Source: an uncultured Clostridia bacterium
Lineage (GTDB): Bacteria > Bacillota > Clostridia > Christensenellales > Borkfalkiaceae
NCBI GenBank assembly: GCA_944376295.1
Contig: CALWCE010000005.1
Span: forward strand, 62,001 to 126,000
Reading direction: 5' to 3'
DNA length: 64,000 bases
In this document: positions 45,101 to 54,079 of the stretch, piece after piece
Layout of the letters: each line of letters opens with the position of its first letter
How positions within the stretch are numbered: position 1 is the first letter of the stretch
The notes under the pieces: model-generated
The model's input: the letters and a program-made list of their open reading frames with translations, nothing else
Databases searched by the model: none
Told to the model about the DNA's origin: nothing
Position numbers and translations under genes: made by a program

Positions 45101-47714
45101 GGATGCGGATGCTGATCGTGCGCGATTCGGCGCCATTGTAGCTGTATTCTGCCGTCAGCGTACCCGAGGTGAGCGGCGTAAAGGTGTCGTTCACGCTCTG
45201 AGGGCTGCTGCCGTTGAGGTCGGAGACGAAGTAGGCATCCCGCCTCGGGCTTATCCCGGGCAATTTCTCCCCGTCTACCGTGACATATGCTCCCGGAACG
45301 GTACAAGGCTGTCCTGCAACGTAGTTCGAACCGGTCTTTACGACGATCTGCGTACGGTTCTCGACGGAGAAACTCCCTTCGAGCGTCCCTGCATAAGCGG
45401 GATCGGACGATGTGATCTCGTAACGGTAGACGCCGATGGGAAGGTCTGCCGTGATCACATTTCCGTTCACGGAGCAGGGATACAGTCTGCCGGATCCGTT
45501 CCGGATGAACGCCGTCAGATCGCTTGCATTTCCGTTTACCGTGATGGTGACTTTCGTCGTTTCGCCGTAGTCGACCGTACCGTCCACTTCGACGACGGCT
45601 TCCTCAAGGGCGTTGACGGCAACGATCGCCCCGAGGCGAGCTGCTGTCAGGTCAGGGAAATTGCCGTTGCCGGGCGTATGGAAGCGGATCGCGAGCAGGT
45701 CGGGCGCCGCAGTTATCTTCTCGATGAACGCTTCCCGGTCGACGAGGATGAGATGCCAGCGGTTTGCGGCGTACTGCGTTTTGTATGCGTTGTCGTTAAA
45801 GAGGCTGTGCGTGACGGTCCCCTTCGCCTCGAAATACACCCATACGCCGATCTTTTCGTATTCCTTGTAGGAATCTTTGTTCAGATCGAGCTTCAGGCGC
45901 GTATTCGCCCATTCGGTATAGCCTTCCGCAGTGAGCTCAAGATAGGAGCCCGTGTATTCCGCAGAGGGATCGCCGGGTCTTGCCGTAAATTTCTGTTCGG
46001 AACGGTTGGAGTCAATGTTGCTGCCCGTCGCCGTGGAGGGATCGAAGAGCACGCTCCCTTCCGCTTGCGCGGGGGCGATTTCGACGGTCATCGTCTTGGG
46101 GGCGGCGCCCTCATAAGTATAGGAGAGCGTCAGCGTGCCGAACGTGAGCGGCGTAAAGGAACCGGACACGGTCTCGCTCGCCTTGCCGTTGAGCCCCTGC
46201 ACGAAGGTCGCTTCGCATTCCGCACGGATGCCCTCCTGCAGCTCGCCGCGGACGGAGACAAGGGCGTCGGGAATGGTATATTCCTCTCCCGCAACGCCGC
46301 TCTCTGCCTCGGGCAGAACGATCTGCGTCGTTCCTTCGACGGTAAACATGCCGTTGAAAGAGCCGATATAGGAACTGTCTTCGGCAGTAAGGGTATAGGT
46401 GTAAGTGCCCATCGGAAGGCTCGCCCGAACGACGTTTCCTTCGACGGTGCAGGGTACCTCATTTCCCGCCCGATCTTCTATCCGTGCCGCAAATGCCGCA
46501 TCGGTATCGACGGTGAGCGTGACTTCGCTCTTTTCGTCCGTTTCCGCAGCAGTGGCGTCGACGGTCACGGCGGGAGCGAACGCATACTTTGCCGTGACGC
46601 TGCCGATGCGCACTTCGGTAACGCCTGCGTGATTGCCGCTTGCGGGGTTGTTGAAGTTGACGGTGAACAGACGCTTGGAGCCGATGAGATCGAAGAACGT
46701 ACCCGCATCCACGCTGAGTTTCGCCCAGGTATTGCCTGCGAATTCGCGCAGCAGCGGATCGGATGCGGCAGTCGAACCGCCGAGGATCCCGATCTTCACC
46801 CGATCGGAGGTCGTTTGGAAGTACACCCAAAATTCGACGACGTCGAAATCGGCGTAATCTTCCACGGCAAGCCGGGGCGTCAGATGGATGTCCACCCAGA
46901 CGTTTTCGCCGACGTCCTTCCCGTTGACGGAAAGATAGCTGCCGGAATAGGCGGCTCCTTCCTGCGTTTCCTCCGCGGTTTCCACGATGAGCTTGTTTGT
47001 TTCGACGCTGCCCGCCGCAACAAAGCCGATCTGCGACTCGGGAGAGACGACTGCGGGAGAGAATACTTCGCCCTCTGCGACCGGCTCATCGACGTTGAAA
47101 GAACGGGTCGCGGTCTTGCTCTGACCGTTCGATTTGACGGCGGTGACTTCGATCTCGTATGTGCCGACGCTTTCGGGCGTGAAGTAGTATCTTCCGTCGC
47201 GCTCGGAAAGAGACGCGATCTCGGTGCGTTCGCCTTCCCGGATGAGATACACCCTGACGGTCACTTCGGGCGAGGTGCCGGCAAGATCGCTCACCGTGAT
47301 GACGGGGAGCTCGTATTCCTCCCCCGCCGAGCCGTTTTCCGGTTTGCTGATGGAGATGGTGGGAGCGGTGTCGTCCGTGACCTCGAGCGTCACCACGCTC
47401 GTCTGCGTCACGCCGTCCGTGACTGCCGTATAGGTGATGACATATCCGCCGATGTCTGTGACGTCGAACCGATCGTCAAAGACGGGAACGGAGGCGTCGT
47501 CCCCGGTTCGGACTTTATAGTTCAGGCGGTATGTGTTGCCGTCCTCCCCTTCTGCCTGCGTCTTCAGTTCGTAGACGCTGCCGAGGGCGACGGTCTGGGT
47601 TTCTGCCTCGGGAAAGTCCTTCAGCAGGATGCCTTTTTGCTTACAGGCGGCAAGTCCGAAACAAAACGCGACCGCAGCCAGAAGCGAGAGCAAGAGAGCG
47701 ATCTTTCTTTTCAT
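42108..47714 (-). CDS. Giant multi-module lipoprotein (about 1,868 residues)
   Basis: The ATG at 47714 begins a lipoprotein signal (MKRKIALLLSLLAAVAFCFG, lipobox LAAC, Cys about 24). After two Ig-like/cadherin-like segments (to about residue 200), four units of 300-350 residues follow. Each pairs a beta-sandwich segment (YSGSYL..., VWVYF..., ending VTEVRLGAIVA) with an Ig-like segment (DLPIGVYTYEITTSDPAYTGK, then VAGEEYTIPEA, SGTLTITYSYEGA). Units 1 and 4 are most alike (VKIGILGGST in both). Two further sandwich units end the protein. No catalytic motif or sortase signal is seen. It is probably a surface glycan-binding scaffold working with the importer. Part of the glycan operon. Confidence 0.85.
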   Translation of the reverse strand: MKRKIALLLSLLAAVAFCFGLAACKQKGILLKDFPEAETQTVALGSVYELKTQAEGEDGNTYRLNYKVRTGDDASVPVFDDRFDVTDIGGYVITYTAVTDGVTQTSVVTLEVTDDTAPTISISKPENGSAGEEYELPVITVSDLAGTSPEVTVRVYLIREGERTEIASLSERDGRYYFTPESVGTYEIEVTAVKSNGQSKTATRSFNVDEPVAEGEVFSPAVVSPESQIGFVAAGSVETNKLIVETAEETQEGAAYSGSYLSVNGKDVGENVWVDIHLTPRLAVEDYADFDVVEFWVYFQTTSDRVKIGILGGSTAASDPLLREFAGNTWAKLSVDAGTFFDLIGSKRLFTVNFNNPASGNHAGVTEVRIGSVTAKYAFAPAVTVDATAAETDEKSEVTLTVDTDAAFAARIEDRAGNEVPCTVEGNVVRASLPMGTYTYTLTAEDSSYIGSFNGMFTVEGTTQIVLPEAESGVAGEEYTIPDALVSVRGELQEGIRAECEATFVQGLNGKASETVSGSFTPLTFGTLTLSYTYEGAAPKTMTVEIAPAQAEGSVLFDPSTATGSNIDSNRSEQKFTARPGDPSAEYTGSYLELTAEGYTEWANTRLKLDLNKDSYKEYEKIGVWVYFEAKGTVTHSLFNDNAYKTQYAANRWHLILVDREAFIEKITAAPDLLAIRFHTPGNGNFPDLTAARLGAIVAVNALEEAVVEVDGTVDYGETTKVTITVNGNASDLTAFIRNGSGRLYPCSVNGNVITADLPIGVYRYEITSSDPAYAGTLEGSFSVENRTQIVVKTGSNYVAGQPCTVPGAYVTVDGEKLPGISPRRDAYFVSDLNGSSPQSVNDTFTPLTSGTLTAEYSYNGAESRTISIRIRPAGASGNTVYSPAMWNDELTSQNGRLYRLEAKMSDDPVYSGSYFAVTLPSKTGWEDMYLALGLSADAYSDHDKIGIWVYAAAEGNVNLTPFNNAELKATYTPNEWHLIVIDRDVFMEHMSGSGPKRLFPLQFGEAGAVNFPNMTEFRLGEIVALHSFDEAEVSVRGTVDLGENAGVTFTIGEEASDITVKITDEQGGTTSHSAANGTLTLQLPAGIYTYEITTADPAYTGKIEGTFAVESKVQIILPEAEDGVAGEEYIIPEASVTVDGETQTEKATFTATFVQSLNGKAEEVISQSTFTPITAGTLTIVYSYEGAVPKTLTVEIAPAKPKDNVIFDASTATADNFTSTNGSLHTAVADPKGNYISIQPASGANVWSDLKLYIDDVSAFAEYDVISFRVYFVTTSKTVKIGILGGSTGDTDPLLRTFPGNTWANVTVDAKTFFNLIGSKTLFPVNFNNPSSGNHAGVTEVRLGAIVALYELDDATVPEGLYAAEGGTTRIEIIVNEDATNISAVIKDANQIEQTCTVSGSTIAADLPVGVYTFEITTSDPRYTGKITGSFTVESSIQIVTPILPTNGTALEEFTIPHAQIKENGEPTDNTANCTAVFKPTYGTETEVSSTFTPSSSGTLTITYTYEGALKKVFTVTIGRAEKPEEVLLDLRNNDVLADVSTYITDAGKSTKVSYNEEGKYLVWTDVNSSSSGAWPTLGVNFQTTQQALKNAGVAYLKLDVYYQTTGSADPTGFFCNQKFQIGSTSVKTGADNIPRNSWYTVYIPVEYLTDEVLRGQHSLIQTKFGTAGNWNFDNVQEVRLKGFVPVTENEIPDGMFVDMGSLGADSVADVFGSDYGTQLSYVAATDSERAYLSWTAGENTLTTNWCNLKVKPLASFNAHDLYDYIAVELYYVGEADKTISWFFLDGGCTANTGSGNRLTTNEWITVYLPIEKYFGTPSGGSGYFMECMFDNAGHAHFPGISEVRIGNIFFTNTAGSSETDYVFTLN

Positions 47715-47733
47715 CGTGTGTATCCCCCCGAAT

Positions 47734-48936
47734 TTATTCTCTGATCTCGATACGGAAATTGTCGAAGAAATACTCCTTGATCCCCGTATAGTCATCCTTG
47801 TAGGAAATCTGGAAGTTGCCCATTGCCGTCAGGAAACCATTGTCGATCGCGAGCAGGTCTTGCACGCAGTATTCATAGGTCGTCCATTCGTGCGGGGCGC
47901 ATTGGTTGTTCGTGGAAAGCAGCAGGCTGGTCGGCGTGCGGTAGACAAGGCAGAGATTGACCGAGGTATCCGTATTGTTGTAGGTGTCAAAACAGATATA
48001 GGCATTCTTTGCGACATCCGACGTCATGCCGAAGAGCGCAGTCTTGTTGAGCAGTTTGGAGGAGATCTCCATCTGCAGCCAATTCTGCGTGGAGGAACCC
48101 TCGAACTGAACGTGGAGAACGTTGTTCCCGGAAGGAGCCGTCAGCTCGAAATCGGAAGCTTTGACCACTTCCACAAGCCCGGGATTGTCGTTTGTGAACA
48201 TATATCCCTGCCACAGCCGCTCAAAGTCGGCGATCTCGTTTTCGCTAAGTTCCATCGTGAATCCGCTGTCCGACTTATCGGGTTTTTTGATCATCCACAG
48301 ATTGTCGAGATAATAGCGCGGCGTCTTGCCTTCCCCGTCCTCTACGACGTTGGCGGAGTGTGCATTTTCAAAGCGGAAATAGACGCCGGGGACATTGGTG
48401 AGGTCCCCCATGATGGAGATGAGCGACGATTCCACTTCGAGCCTGCAGTCGTTCCAGCCGGGCTGCAGGACAAATGATTTTTCTCCCATGCGGGAGATCG
48501 AGGATACGCTCGTCATTTCCCCCGCAAACCCTACATAGACGGTCTTTTCTTCGTCCTGTGCGTTGTAAAGATCGAAGGAGAGATAGTCGGCGTAGCTCAG
48601 ATCGGAGTGATCGAATCCATAGGTATCCGACTTGAGCGAGAACATGACGATGGGCGTTCCCGAAGTGGCGTATGTTCCGCCGAGCGGATCGAGACGGACA
48701 GAGCGTTCTCCCTGCGTCACATAGGCAGGATCGCTGTTCAGGCTGACTTTGCCGAAATCGTTGAAGATGAGCGCCGTCTGCAGATCGGGCGTCCATTGCT
48801 CGAATCCGTTGATCAGGACATCCTCTTTGAGCGCGGCGTCGGGATCGGGAGGCGTTTCTTCTTTGCATCCCGAAAAGACTGCCATGCAGCCGGCAAGGGA
48901 GAGAATTCCCGCCAAAATACGAAATTGTCTTTTCAT
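47734..48936 (-). CDS. Lipoprotein with CBM-like domains
   Basis: A 400-residue lipoprotein: signal MKRQFRILAGILSLAGCMAV with lipobox FSGC (Cys about 24). Two beta-sandwich-like halves follow (INGFEQWTPDLQ..., YYLDNLWMIKKP; then YMFTNDNPGLVEV..., ending YFFDNFRIEIRE). The YxDNx(W/R) strand endings are typical of carbohydrate-binding jelly-roll domains. No catalytic residues recognised. Probably binds glycan at the cell surface together with the giant lipoprotein 19 bp downstream. Confidence 0.75.
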   Translation of the reverse strand: MKRQFRILAGILSLAGCMAVFSGCKEETPPDPDAALKEDVLINGFEQWTPDLQTALIFNDFGKVSLNSDPAYVTQGERSVRLDPLGGTYATSGTPIVMFSLKSDTYGFDHSDLSYADYLSFDLYNAQDEEKTVYVGFAGEMTSVSSISRMGEKSFVLQPGWNDCRLEVESSLISIMGDLTNVPGVYFRFENAHSANVVEDGEGKTPRYYLDNLWMIKKPDKSDSGFTMELSENEIADFERLWQGYMFTNDNPGLVEVVKASDFELTAPSGNNVLHVQFEGSSTQNWLQMEISSKLLNKTALFGMTSDVAKNAYICFDTYNNTDTSVNLCLVYRTPTSLLLSTNNQCAPHEWTTYEYCVQDLLAIDNGFLTAMGNFQISYKDDYTGIKEYFFDNFRIEIRE

Positions 48937-48948
48937 GGTCCCCTCCTC

Positions 48949-51450
48949 TCAGTACGTATATACGGTCAGCTTCCCGAGATAGACCGTGCGCTCGCCGTAG
49001 TTGTCTGCAAGATCGGTGAAATACAGCCCAATGGTCTCGATGACACCGCTGTATGCCGCCGTCAGGGAAAGATCGGTGATCTCCAGCGTGTTCCAGCCCG
49101 GCAGGAGCGTCTCGTTTGCAATGGAGACGGCATAGGTGCTCGTACGGAACTTGGCAGTGACGCGGAGCGGCATCTCTTCCTGCGTCGGGTTGTAGATGGT
49201 AAGGACGATGGTCTTGGTATCTTCTCCGAGCGAGGAGGCGATGCCGCCGCCGACCGTCACATACTGATTGCTGCCCGTGACTGCGCCGAAGGTGAGTTTT
49301 AAAAGCTCCTCTTCCGTTCCGGGGATGCCCTCGGACGAGGCCTCGACGATCTCTTTAAGAAGGGTTCCGCCCCCTTGTGCAGCCGCGTCGGAGAGTTCCT
49401 GCGCGCCGATCAGGCGGATGCTGCTCTCTTCGAGAGAGAAGGTCTCGGACTCGCCGTCTTTCGTGACGGTAAAGGCGAGCGCTTCCACGTCGGATGTATC
49501 CAGCGTCAGCTCCCATGTGCCGCTGCCGCCCGAGACGGCGATGCCGGAATTTTCGGGAACGGTCAGCGTGCATCCTTCGGCGCTCCGTACCGTATAGGTG
49601 ACAGACGAACCGCTCTCAACGACGTCTGTGATCCCGACTGCAAGTTCGCTTTCGGAAATTTCGAGCAGCGAGATGACTGCCTGACGGGCAAGCTGCATGC
49701 GTTCGGATGTGGAGACGACTTTTGCGTTCTGGTAGATGAGCGAGGAGACTTTGCGCTGGATGTCCGTTCGATCGTAGCCCGCTTTTTCATAATTTTCATG
49801 CAGGGCATACCAGAGTTCGTATTCTTCCGCTCCGTCGCGGATGGCTTCGAGACGCAGGGAAGGAAGAGGTTCGTCCATGCCGTAGGGCGCGCCGGGATAG
49901 AGCAGATAGCCGTCTCCGTTGGCACGCTCATACCGCTCCGCCGTGCCGTAATAGTCGTCAATGGGAAGATAGGTGCCGCTGCCCACGTATTTCTGATAGA
50001 GGTCGGCTGCCCAATAGAAGTTGCCCGTGATGTCATATTCGCTCATCATCCAGCTCAAAGAGCGGGCAGAGACGAGCGTGTCGTCGATGTGATAGGTCGG
50101 ATAAGGGGAGGTGGGCTGATTGCAGGTGTAGATCCAGCGCTGTTGCTGCTGCGCATAGACGTCGCGCTGCGCCGCGGTATCGTACAGGCTGATGAGCGGG
50201 CAGGAAGTGATGATATCCGCCACGTCTTCGTCGGGCGCCCACGCAGTCGTCATGGAGACGATGAGCGGGAAATCTTCCAGCGACCCTTCGATCTCATCGG
50301 CAAATTCTTTGGAGATCCCCTTTTCGTTTGCCTGCGCCCGCAGATACTGCTTGGAGCCGGAGATGGCGTTTTCAAATTGGTTGGCGACCCCCGGAACGCG
50401 GTCGAGCGTGTTGTTGAGGTCGGGTTCATCGATGATGCTGACGGTGCAGATCGCGTAGGACATCAGATCGAAGCCCGTTTGGGAATGCGCGTCATAGCTT
50501 TCGAGCGCCACGTCGATGATGGCGTGCAGGTACTTTTCAAAGATGGAGCCGTTGAGCGTGGGAAGTCCGGTGCCCGAGTCCGTCATTGTCGGCGTCGGCA
50601 CGGCAAACGTGCTCATCTTGGGGTTTTCCTGCAAAAGTTCGTATGCCTTTCTTGCATAAGCTGCAATGCTCTCGTCCGAATAGTTGGAGTCATTGCCGAA
50701 CATGATGAGCCCCGGAGAAATGCGGTATTCCGCCATGACGGAGATGTAGGAGTCCAGCATATCCTGCGTACTGTTGAGTTCCCCGAGATAGTGGGCAAAC
50801 GTCACGTTGAATTTGGACTGGGTGTGCGTCGTCTGGCTGACAGTGACGTCGTGAACGGTCAGCGTGACGGGAATGTCCTTCTTCGCGCCGTCGTATGTCA
50901 CGGTAAGGGAACCCGTATAGGTACCCGCTTCCTGTCCGACGGGAACGTTGAACGTGAGATAGACGCCCTGATTGTTCCCGGACGCGATGGCATTTTCGCC
51001 GTACTCCACCGCCTTTTCGATGGGCAGGAGTGCGTCGGGATACATCCCCGCGACAGCGCCGTTGCCCTCGTAAAGGTTGGTGATCTCGATGTATTTTTCG
51101 TGATAGACGAGAATATTTTCGGCGGAAAAGGTGTTCCCCGCGCCGTCACTGAGGTCGGAAACGGAGACCGTATAGTCGCGGATATCCTGTTTTGCCGTCA
51201 GGATGAGCTGAGAGCTCTCGTATTCCCCTTTGCAGGCTTCGACCGTGACCGCTGCGTCGAAACGCACGTCTTCATAGCGCTCATATTCATTCTGCAGGAT
51301 CTTCTCCGTCGAATAGGTCGACCAGATCTCCACGGCGTCTTCGTCGGCTTTTGCGCTTCGGATCGGTCCGAGCCCCATGAGGGCGACGCAGACAGCCAGA
51401 GAGAGCGCGATCGTCTTCCCTGCCATGTTACGGTTGAATGTTTTTTTCAT
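48949..51450 (-). CDS. Secreted DUF4091 protein, putative surface glycoside hydrolase
   Basis: An 833-residue exported protein. A signal peptide covers residues 1 to about 35 (TIALSLAVCVALMGLGPIRSAKA). An N-terminal Ig-like sandwich (about 40-200, ending VPVTLTVHDVTV) leads into a barrel-like region with SIIDEPDLNN, and the DUF4091 core (SYDAHSQTG..., RSLSWMMSEYDITGNFYWAADLYQ, RLEAIRDGAEEYELWYALHE). About 230 C-terminal residues add two beta domains, including a CBM-like end (GWNTLEITDLSL ... GKLTVYTY). SIIDEP may hold a catalytic acid. Substrate unknown. It is placed between the binding protein gene and the other surface lipoproteins. Confidence 0.8.
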   Translation of the reverse strand: MKKTFNRNMAGKTIALSLAVCVALMGLGPIRSAKADEDAVEIWSTYSTEKILQNEYERYEDVRFDAAVTVEACKGEYESSQLILTAKQDIRDYTVSVSDLSDGAGNTFSAENILVYHEKYIEITNLYEGNGAVAGMYPDALLPIEKAVEYGENAIASGNNQGVYLTFNVPVGQEAGTYTGSLTVTYDGAKKDIPVTLTVHDVTVSQTTHTQSKFNVTFAHYLGELNSTQDMLDSYISVMAEYRISPGLIMFGNDSNYSDESIAAYARKAYELLQENPKMSTFAVPTPTMTDSGTGLPTLNGSIFEKYLHAIIDVALESYDAHSQTGFDLMSYAICTVSIIDEPDLNNTLDRVPGVANQFENAISGSKQYLRAQANEKGISKEFADEIEGSLEDFPLIVSMTTAWAPDEDVADIITSCPLISLYDTAAQRDVYAQQQQRWIYTCNQPTSPYPTYHIDDTLVSARSLSWMMSEYDITGNFYWAADLYQKYVGSGTYLPIDDYYGTAERYERANGDGYLLYPGAPYGMDEPLPSLRLEAIRDGAEEYELWYALHENYEKAGYDRTDIQRKVSSLIYQNAKVVSTSERMQLARQAVISLLEISESELAVGITDVVESGSSVTYTVRSAEGCTLTVPENSGIAVSGGSGTWELTLDTSDVEALAFTVTKDGESETFSLEESSIRLIGAQELSDAAAQGGGTLLKEIVEASSEGIPGTEEELLKLTFGAVTGSNQYVTVGGGIASSLGEDTKTIVLTIYNPTQEEMPLRVTAKFRTSTYAVSIANETLLPGWNTLEITDLSLTAAYSGVIETIGLYFTDLADNYGERTVYLGKLTVYTY

Positions 51451-51474
51451 AAGATTCCACCCTTTGTCTTATGC

Positions 51475-53124
51475 TCAGCCCGTGATGCCCGCCTGCGAGC
51501 ATGCCACGTTGAAGCGGCTGCTGTTGTTTTCCGTCCAGTATTGGATGACCTTGTTATAGATATCCTGTGCCGAGGAGCCGCTGATCTGGATCTCATAGCC
51601 GGGATTGTCGCATGGCTTCCACGCCGAGAAGCCGCCGCGCAGGACGAGCGGATACTTCACCGCGTTGGGCATGATGTTGAGATCGGGCTGCGTGAACAGC
51701 TTGAGCCTCTGTTTCTGCATGGCGGAGAAACCGTTCCACAGCGTTTCGTTTTGTTCGTAATCGTAGTCAAAGGGAAGGCTCGCGCCGCCCGTTTCGGATG
51801 CGTAGGTCTCAAGACATTTGTCGGTCGCCATATAGAGGATGAAGTCTGCGGCGACTTCTTTGGCTGGAGAGCATTCCGGGATGACGATGTTGTGACGGGG
51901 ACCGATGGAATAGACGACCATGCGCGCGTCGTACACCGTCCCGAAGTCCGCATCGGTGATGTTCTTGCCCTTGAGCTCGGGATATTGTGCCTCCGCTTCC
52001 GAAATGGAAGTGCAGCCGTTGTCGATCGCTTCAACGACGAGCGCAAGCGCAGCGTCGTCGGGAATGGAAGGCGCTTTGTCGCGGATGGAGCTGAGGACGG
52101 GCGCATTCATGAGACGCACTTCTCCGGCGCCGGGCGCAGAGTTGGCAAAGTCACGCTCCTCCAGGTCGAACCAGTCGCCGTTTGCCATAAAGAGAGACTG
52201 CCCCATGACGACCTCGTTCTGCGCGCGGCGGTATGCGTCGCGCTCTGCGGAGGGATAGAGCCGTGTGTATTCCATCATCTCTTCCGTCGCTTCCAGAGCC
52301 TTGAGACGGCCGGTCTGCCGCGTGACCGCGCTGGAAAGAACGCCGTCGCTCATCCCCCGGAAGTAGTTGATGTAGTTGTCTACGCCCTCGTACTGCGCCC
52401 ACCAGGTCTCGACCGTGTAGTTGATGTAGGCGGAAACGCCGTAGGTGACGAATGCGGATTCGGAGGAATAGACGCTTCTGTCGACCGCCGTGCCTGCGGT
52501 ATAGCTGCCGCGCGCCCCTTCGGCATAGGTACCCGTTTGGATGCTCTCCGCGATCGCAAAGAGCTCATCCGTCGTATTGGGCTCCTCGAAGCCGAGCTCT
52601 TTAAGGACGGTCGCATTGTAGGCGATGCCCGTCATGCCGGAGGCAAAGGTCGCCGTGTAGTAGCGGGGATCCTCCTCCGTACTGTTGACGTCGCGGTTAG
52701 ATTCCCGCACGGAATCGAACATCTTTTCCTCGAACGTGACGTTTTCCCCGGGGACGGTCTGATGATAGACAAGTTCGGTGAGGTCGGCGGTCTTTCCCTC
52801 CGATTCGCCCAGATACGCCTCGAGGTTGGTGCACATGATCACGTCGTAATTGGTGCTGTTGTTTTCCAGCCAGTTCTTGGAGTTCTGCTCCACGGCGTCC
52901 TGGCTGAACGAGACCTGCAGTTCGGGGTATTTCTCTTTTACCCACCCCTCTTCCGCAAAGTCGTTGAGCATCTTTTCCGCCCAACTATAGCCGTAGCCGA
53001 GATTGCAGACATACACTTCCAGCGTTTGGGGGTTGCTCGAGTCGACCTTTCCGCCGCAGGCGGAAGCGCCGAGGGCGGTACCCGCGATCAGGGCGGCGGC
53101 AATGACAGAAACAATTTTTTTCAT
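51475..53124 (-). CDS. ABC transporter sugar-binding lipoprotein
   Basis: A 549-residue extracellular solute-binding protein of the carbohydrate (MalE-like, family 1) type. The signal MKKIVSVIAAALIAGTALG ends in lipobox ASAC. Visible: YDVIMCTNLEAYLGE, FASGMTGIAYNATVLKELGFEEPNTTDELF and SLFMANGDWFDLEER, typical of large oligosaccharide binders. It lies 24 bp behind the second permease gene. The length (about 550) is greater than that of simple sugar binders and suggests a long-chain oligosaccharide. Confidence 0.9.
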   Translation of the reverse strand: MKKIVSVIAAALIAGTALGASACGGKVDSSNPQTLEVYVCNLGYGYSWAEKMLNDFAEEGWVKEKYPELQVSFSQDAVEQNSKNWLENNSTNYDVIMCTNLEAYLGESEGKTADLTELVYHQTVPGENVTFEEKMFDSVRESNRDVNSTEEDPRYYTATFASGMTGIAYNATVLKELGFEEPNTTDELFAIAESIQTGTYAEGARGSYTAGTAVDRSVYSSESAFVTYGVSAYINYTVETWWAQYEGVDNYINYFRGMSDGVLSSAVTRQTGRLKALEATEEMMEYTRLYPSAERDAYRRAQNEVVMGQSLFMANGDWFDLEERDFANSAPGAGEVRLMNAPVLSSIRDKAPSIPDDAALALVVEAIDNGCTSISEAEAQYPELKGKNITDADFGTVYDARMVVYSIGPRHNIVIPECSPAKEVAADFILYMATDKCLETYASETGGASLPFDYDYEQNETLWNGFSAMQKQRLKLFTQPDLNIMPNAVKYPLVLRGGFSAWKPCDNPGYEIQISGSSAQDIYNKVIQYWTENNSSRFNVACSQAGITG

Positions 53125-53148
53125 CGTGTATTCCTCCTTGGATATGCG

Positions 53149-54066
53149 TCAGCCTTTGAGACCGCCGACAGCAAAATTTTTCATGATGACATTGGAAAAA
53201 CAAGCAAATACGGTAAGAATGGGGATCATGGAGATGACGAGGGCTGCAAAATAGACGGTGGAATATCCCTGCCTCGGCAGCGTCCTCGATACGCCGTACA
53301 TACCCGATGCTATGGTCGGGAAGCTGGGAAGATACATCAAAACGTCCATGTATTCGTTCCATGCGCCGATCGAGGAGACGATGCAGAGCGTGACGATCGC
53401 AGGCAGCGCAAGCGGGAGCATGATGCTGAAAAAGACGCGTGTATGCCCTGCTCCGTCCATGAACGCCGCTTCCGCATAGCTCCAGGAGACGTTTCGGAAG
53501 AAACCGTACAGAACGAGGAAATTGAGCCCCGTTCCCGTCAGATGCTTCAAAATGACGTAGAAGGGTGTATCGTACAAGTTGAGCACGTTGTAGACGAGAT
53601 TGAACATGGCGCCCGTCGTGCCGACGGTAGGAACGGTCATCGTAAAGATGATGACGCCGTAGATGAATCCTCTCGCTTTGAACTGATATTTGGCGAGGGC
53701 ATAGCCCGTAAAGGCGCTCATGAGCACACTTCCGAGCGTGCAGGCAAGCGTATACCAGATGCTGTTGAAGAACATCGCAAAGATGTTTGCCCCGTTATAC
53801 GAGAGCTGGGTGAATGCGTAACTGTAATTCTCCCAATGCAGTTCGGTCGGGAAGACGAACGCCTTCCCGTACATCAGGTTGAGTTCGTACAGCGTGCGAT
53901 CCTGCAGCGAATTCATGAGCAGCCAGAAGAGCGGGAACAGCAGCGAGAACGCATACAGGAAGAAGATGAGAAAGACAAAGAAATACAGGACCTTCTCTCC
54001 TTTTGAACGCTGGTACAGAATGGAGGACTCACGGGGTTTGCGTTTGAGTTTGAACAAAGCGGTCAT
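53149..54066 (-). CDS. Carbohydrate ABC transporter permease, MalG type
   Basis: A 305-residue inner-membrane permease with six predicted helices (first FFVFLIFFLYAFSLLFPLFWLL). The EAA motif that contacts the ATPase is SYAEAAFMDGAGHTRVFFSIMLPLALPAI (about 190-220). It pairs with the MalF-type permease 13 bp upstream. The ATPase that would energise the importer is not encoded in the window and is probably a shared MsmX-type subunit. Confidence 0.92.
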   Translation of the reverse strand: MTALFKLKRKPRESSILYQRSKGEKVLYFFVFLIFFLYAFSLLFPLFWLLMNSLQDRTLYELNLMYGKAFVFPTELHWENYSYAFTQLSYNGANIFAMFFNSIWYTLACTLGSVLMSAFTGYALAKYQFKARGFIYGVIIFTMTVPTVGTTGAMFNLVYNVLNLYDTPFYVILKHLTGTGLNFLVLYGFFRNVSWSYAEAAFMDGAGHTRVFFSIMLPLALPAIVTLCIVSSIGAWNEYMDVLMYLPSFPTIASGMYGVSRTLPRQGYSTVYFAALVISMIPILTVFACFSNVIMKNFAVGGLKG

Positions 54067-54079
54067 ACTCGTCCTCCTC

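Noticed and set aside
43995..47744. A 1,249-codon plus-strand open frame
   Set aside because: Antisense shadow of the giant lipoprotein gene; the minus strand has the lipobox, ribosome site and repeated domains.
49375..54006. A 1,543-codon plus-strand open frame
   Set aside because: It lies antisense to four well-supported genes (DUF4091 protein, binding protein and both ends of the permease region) and translates to an Arg/Asp/Val-rich, family-less sequence. GC-rich codon bias keeps the opposite frame free of stops.
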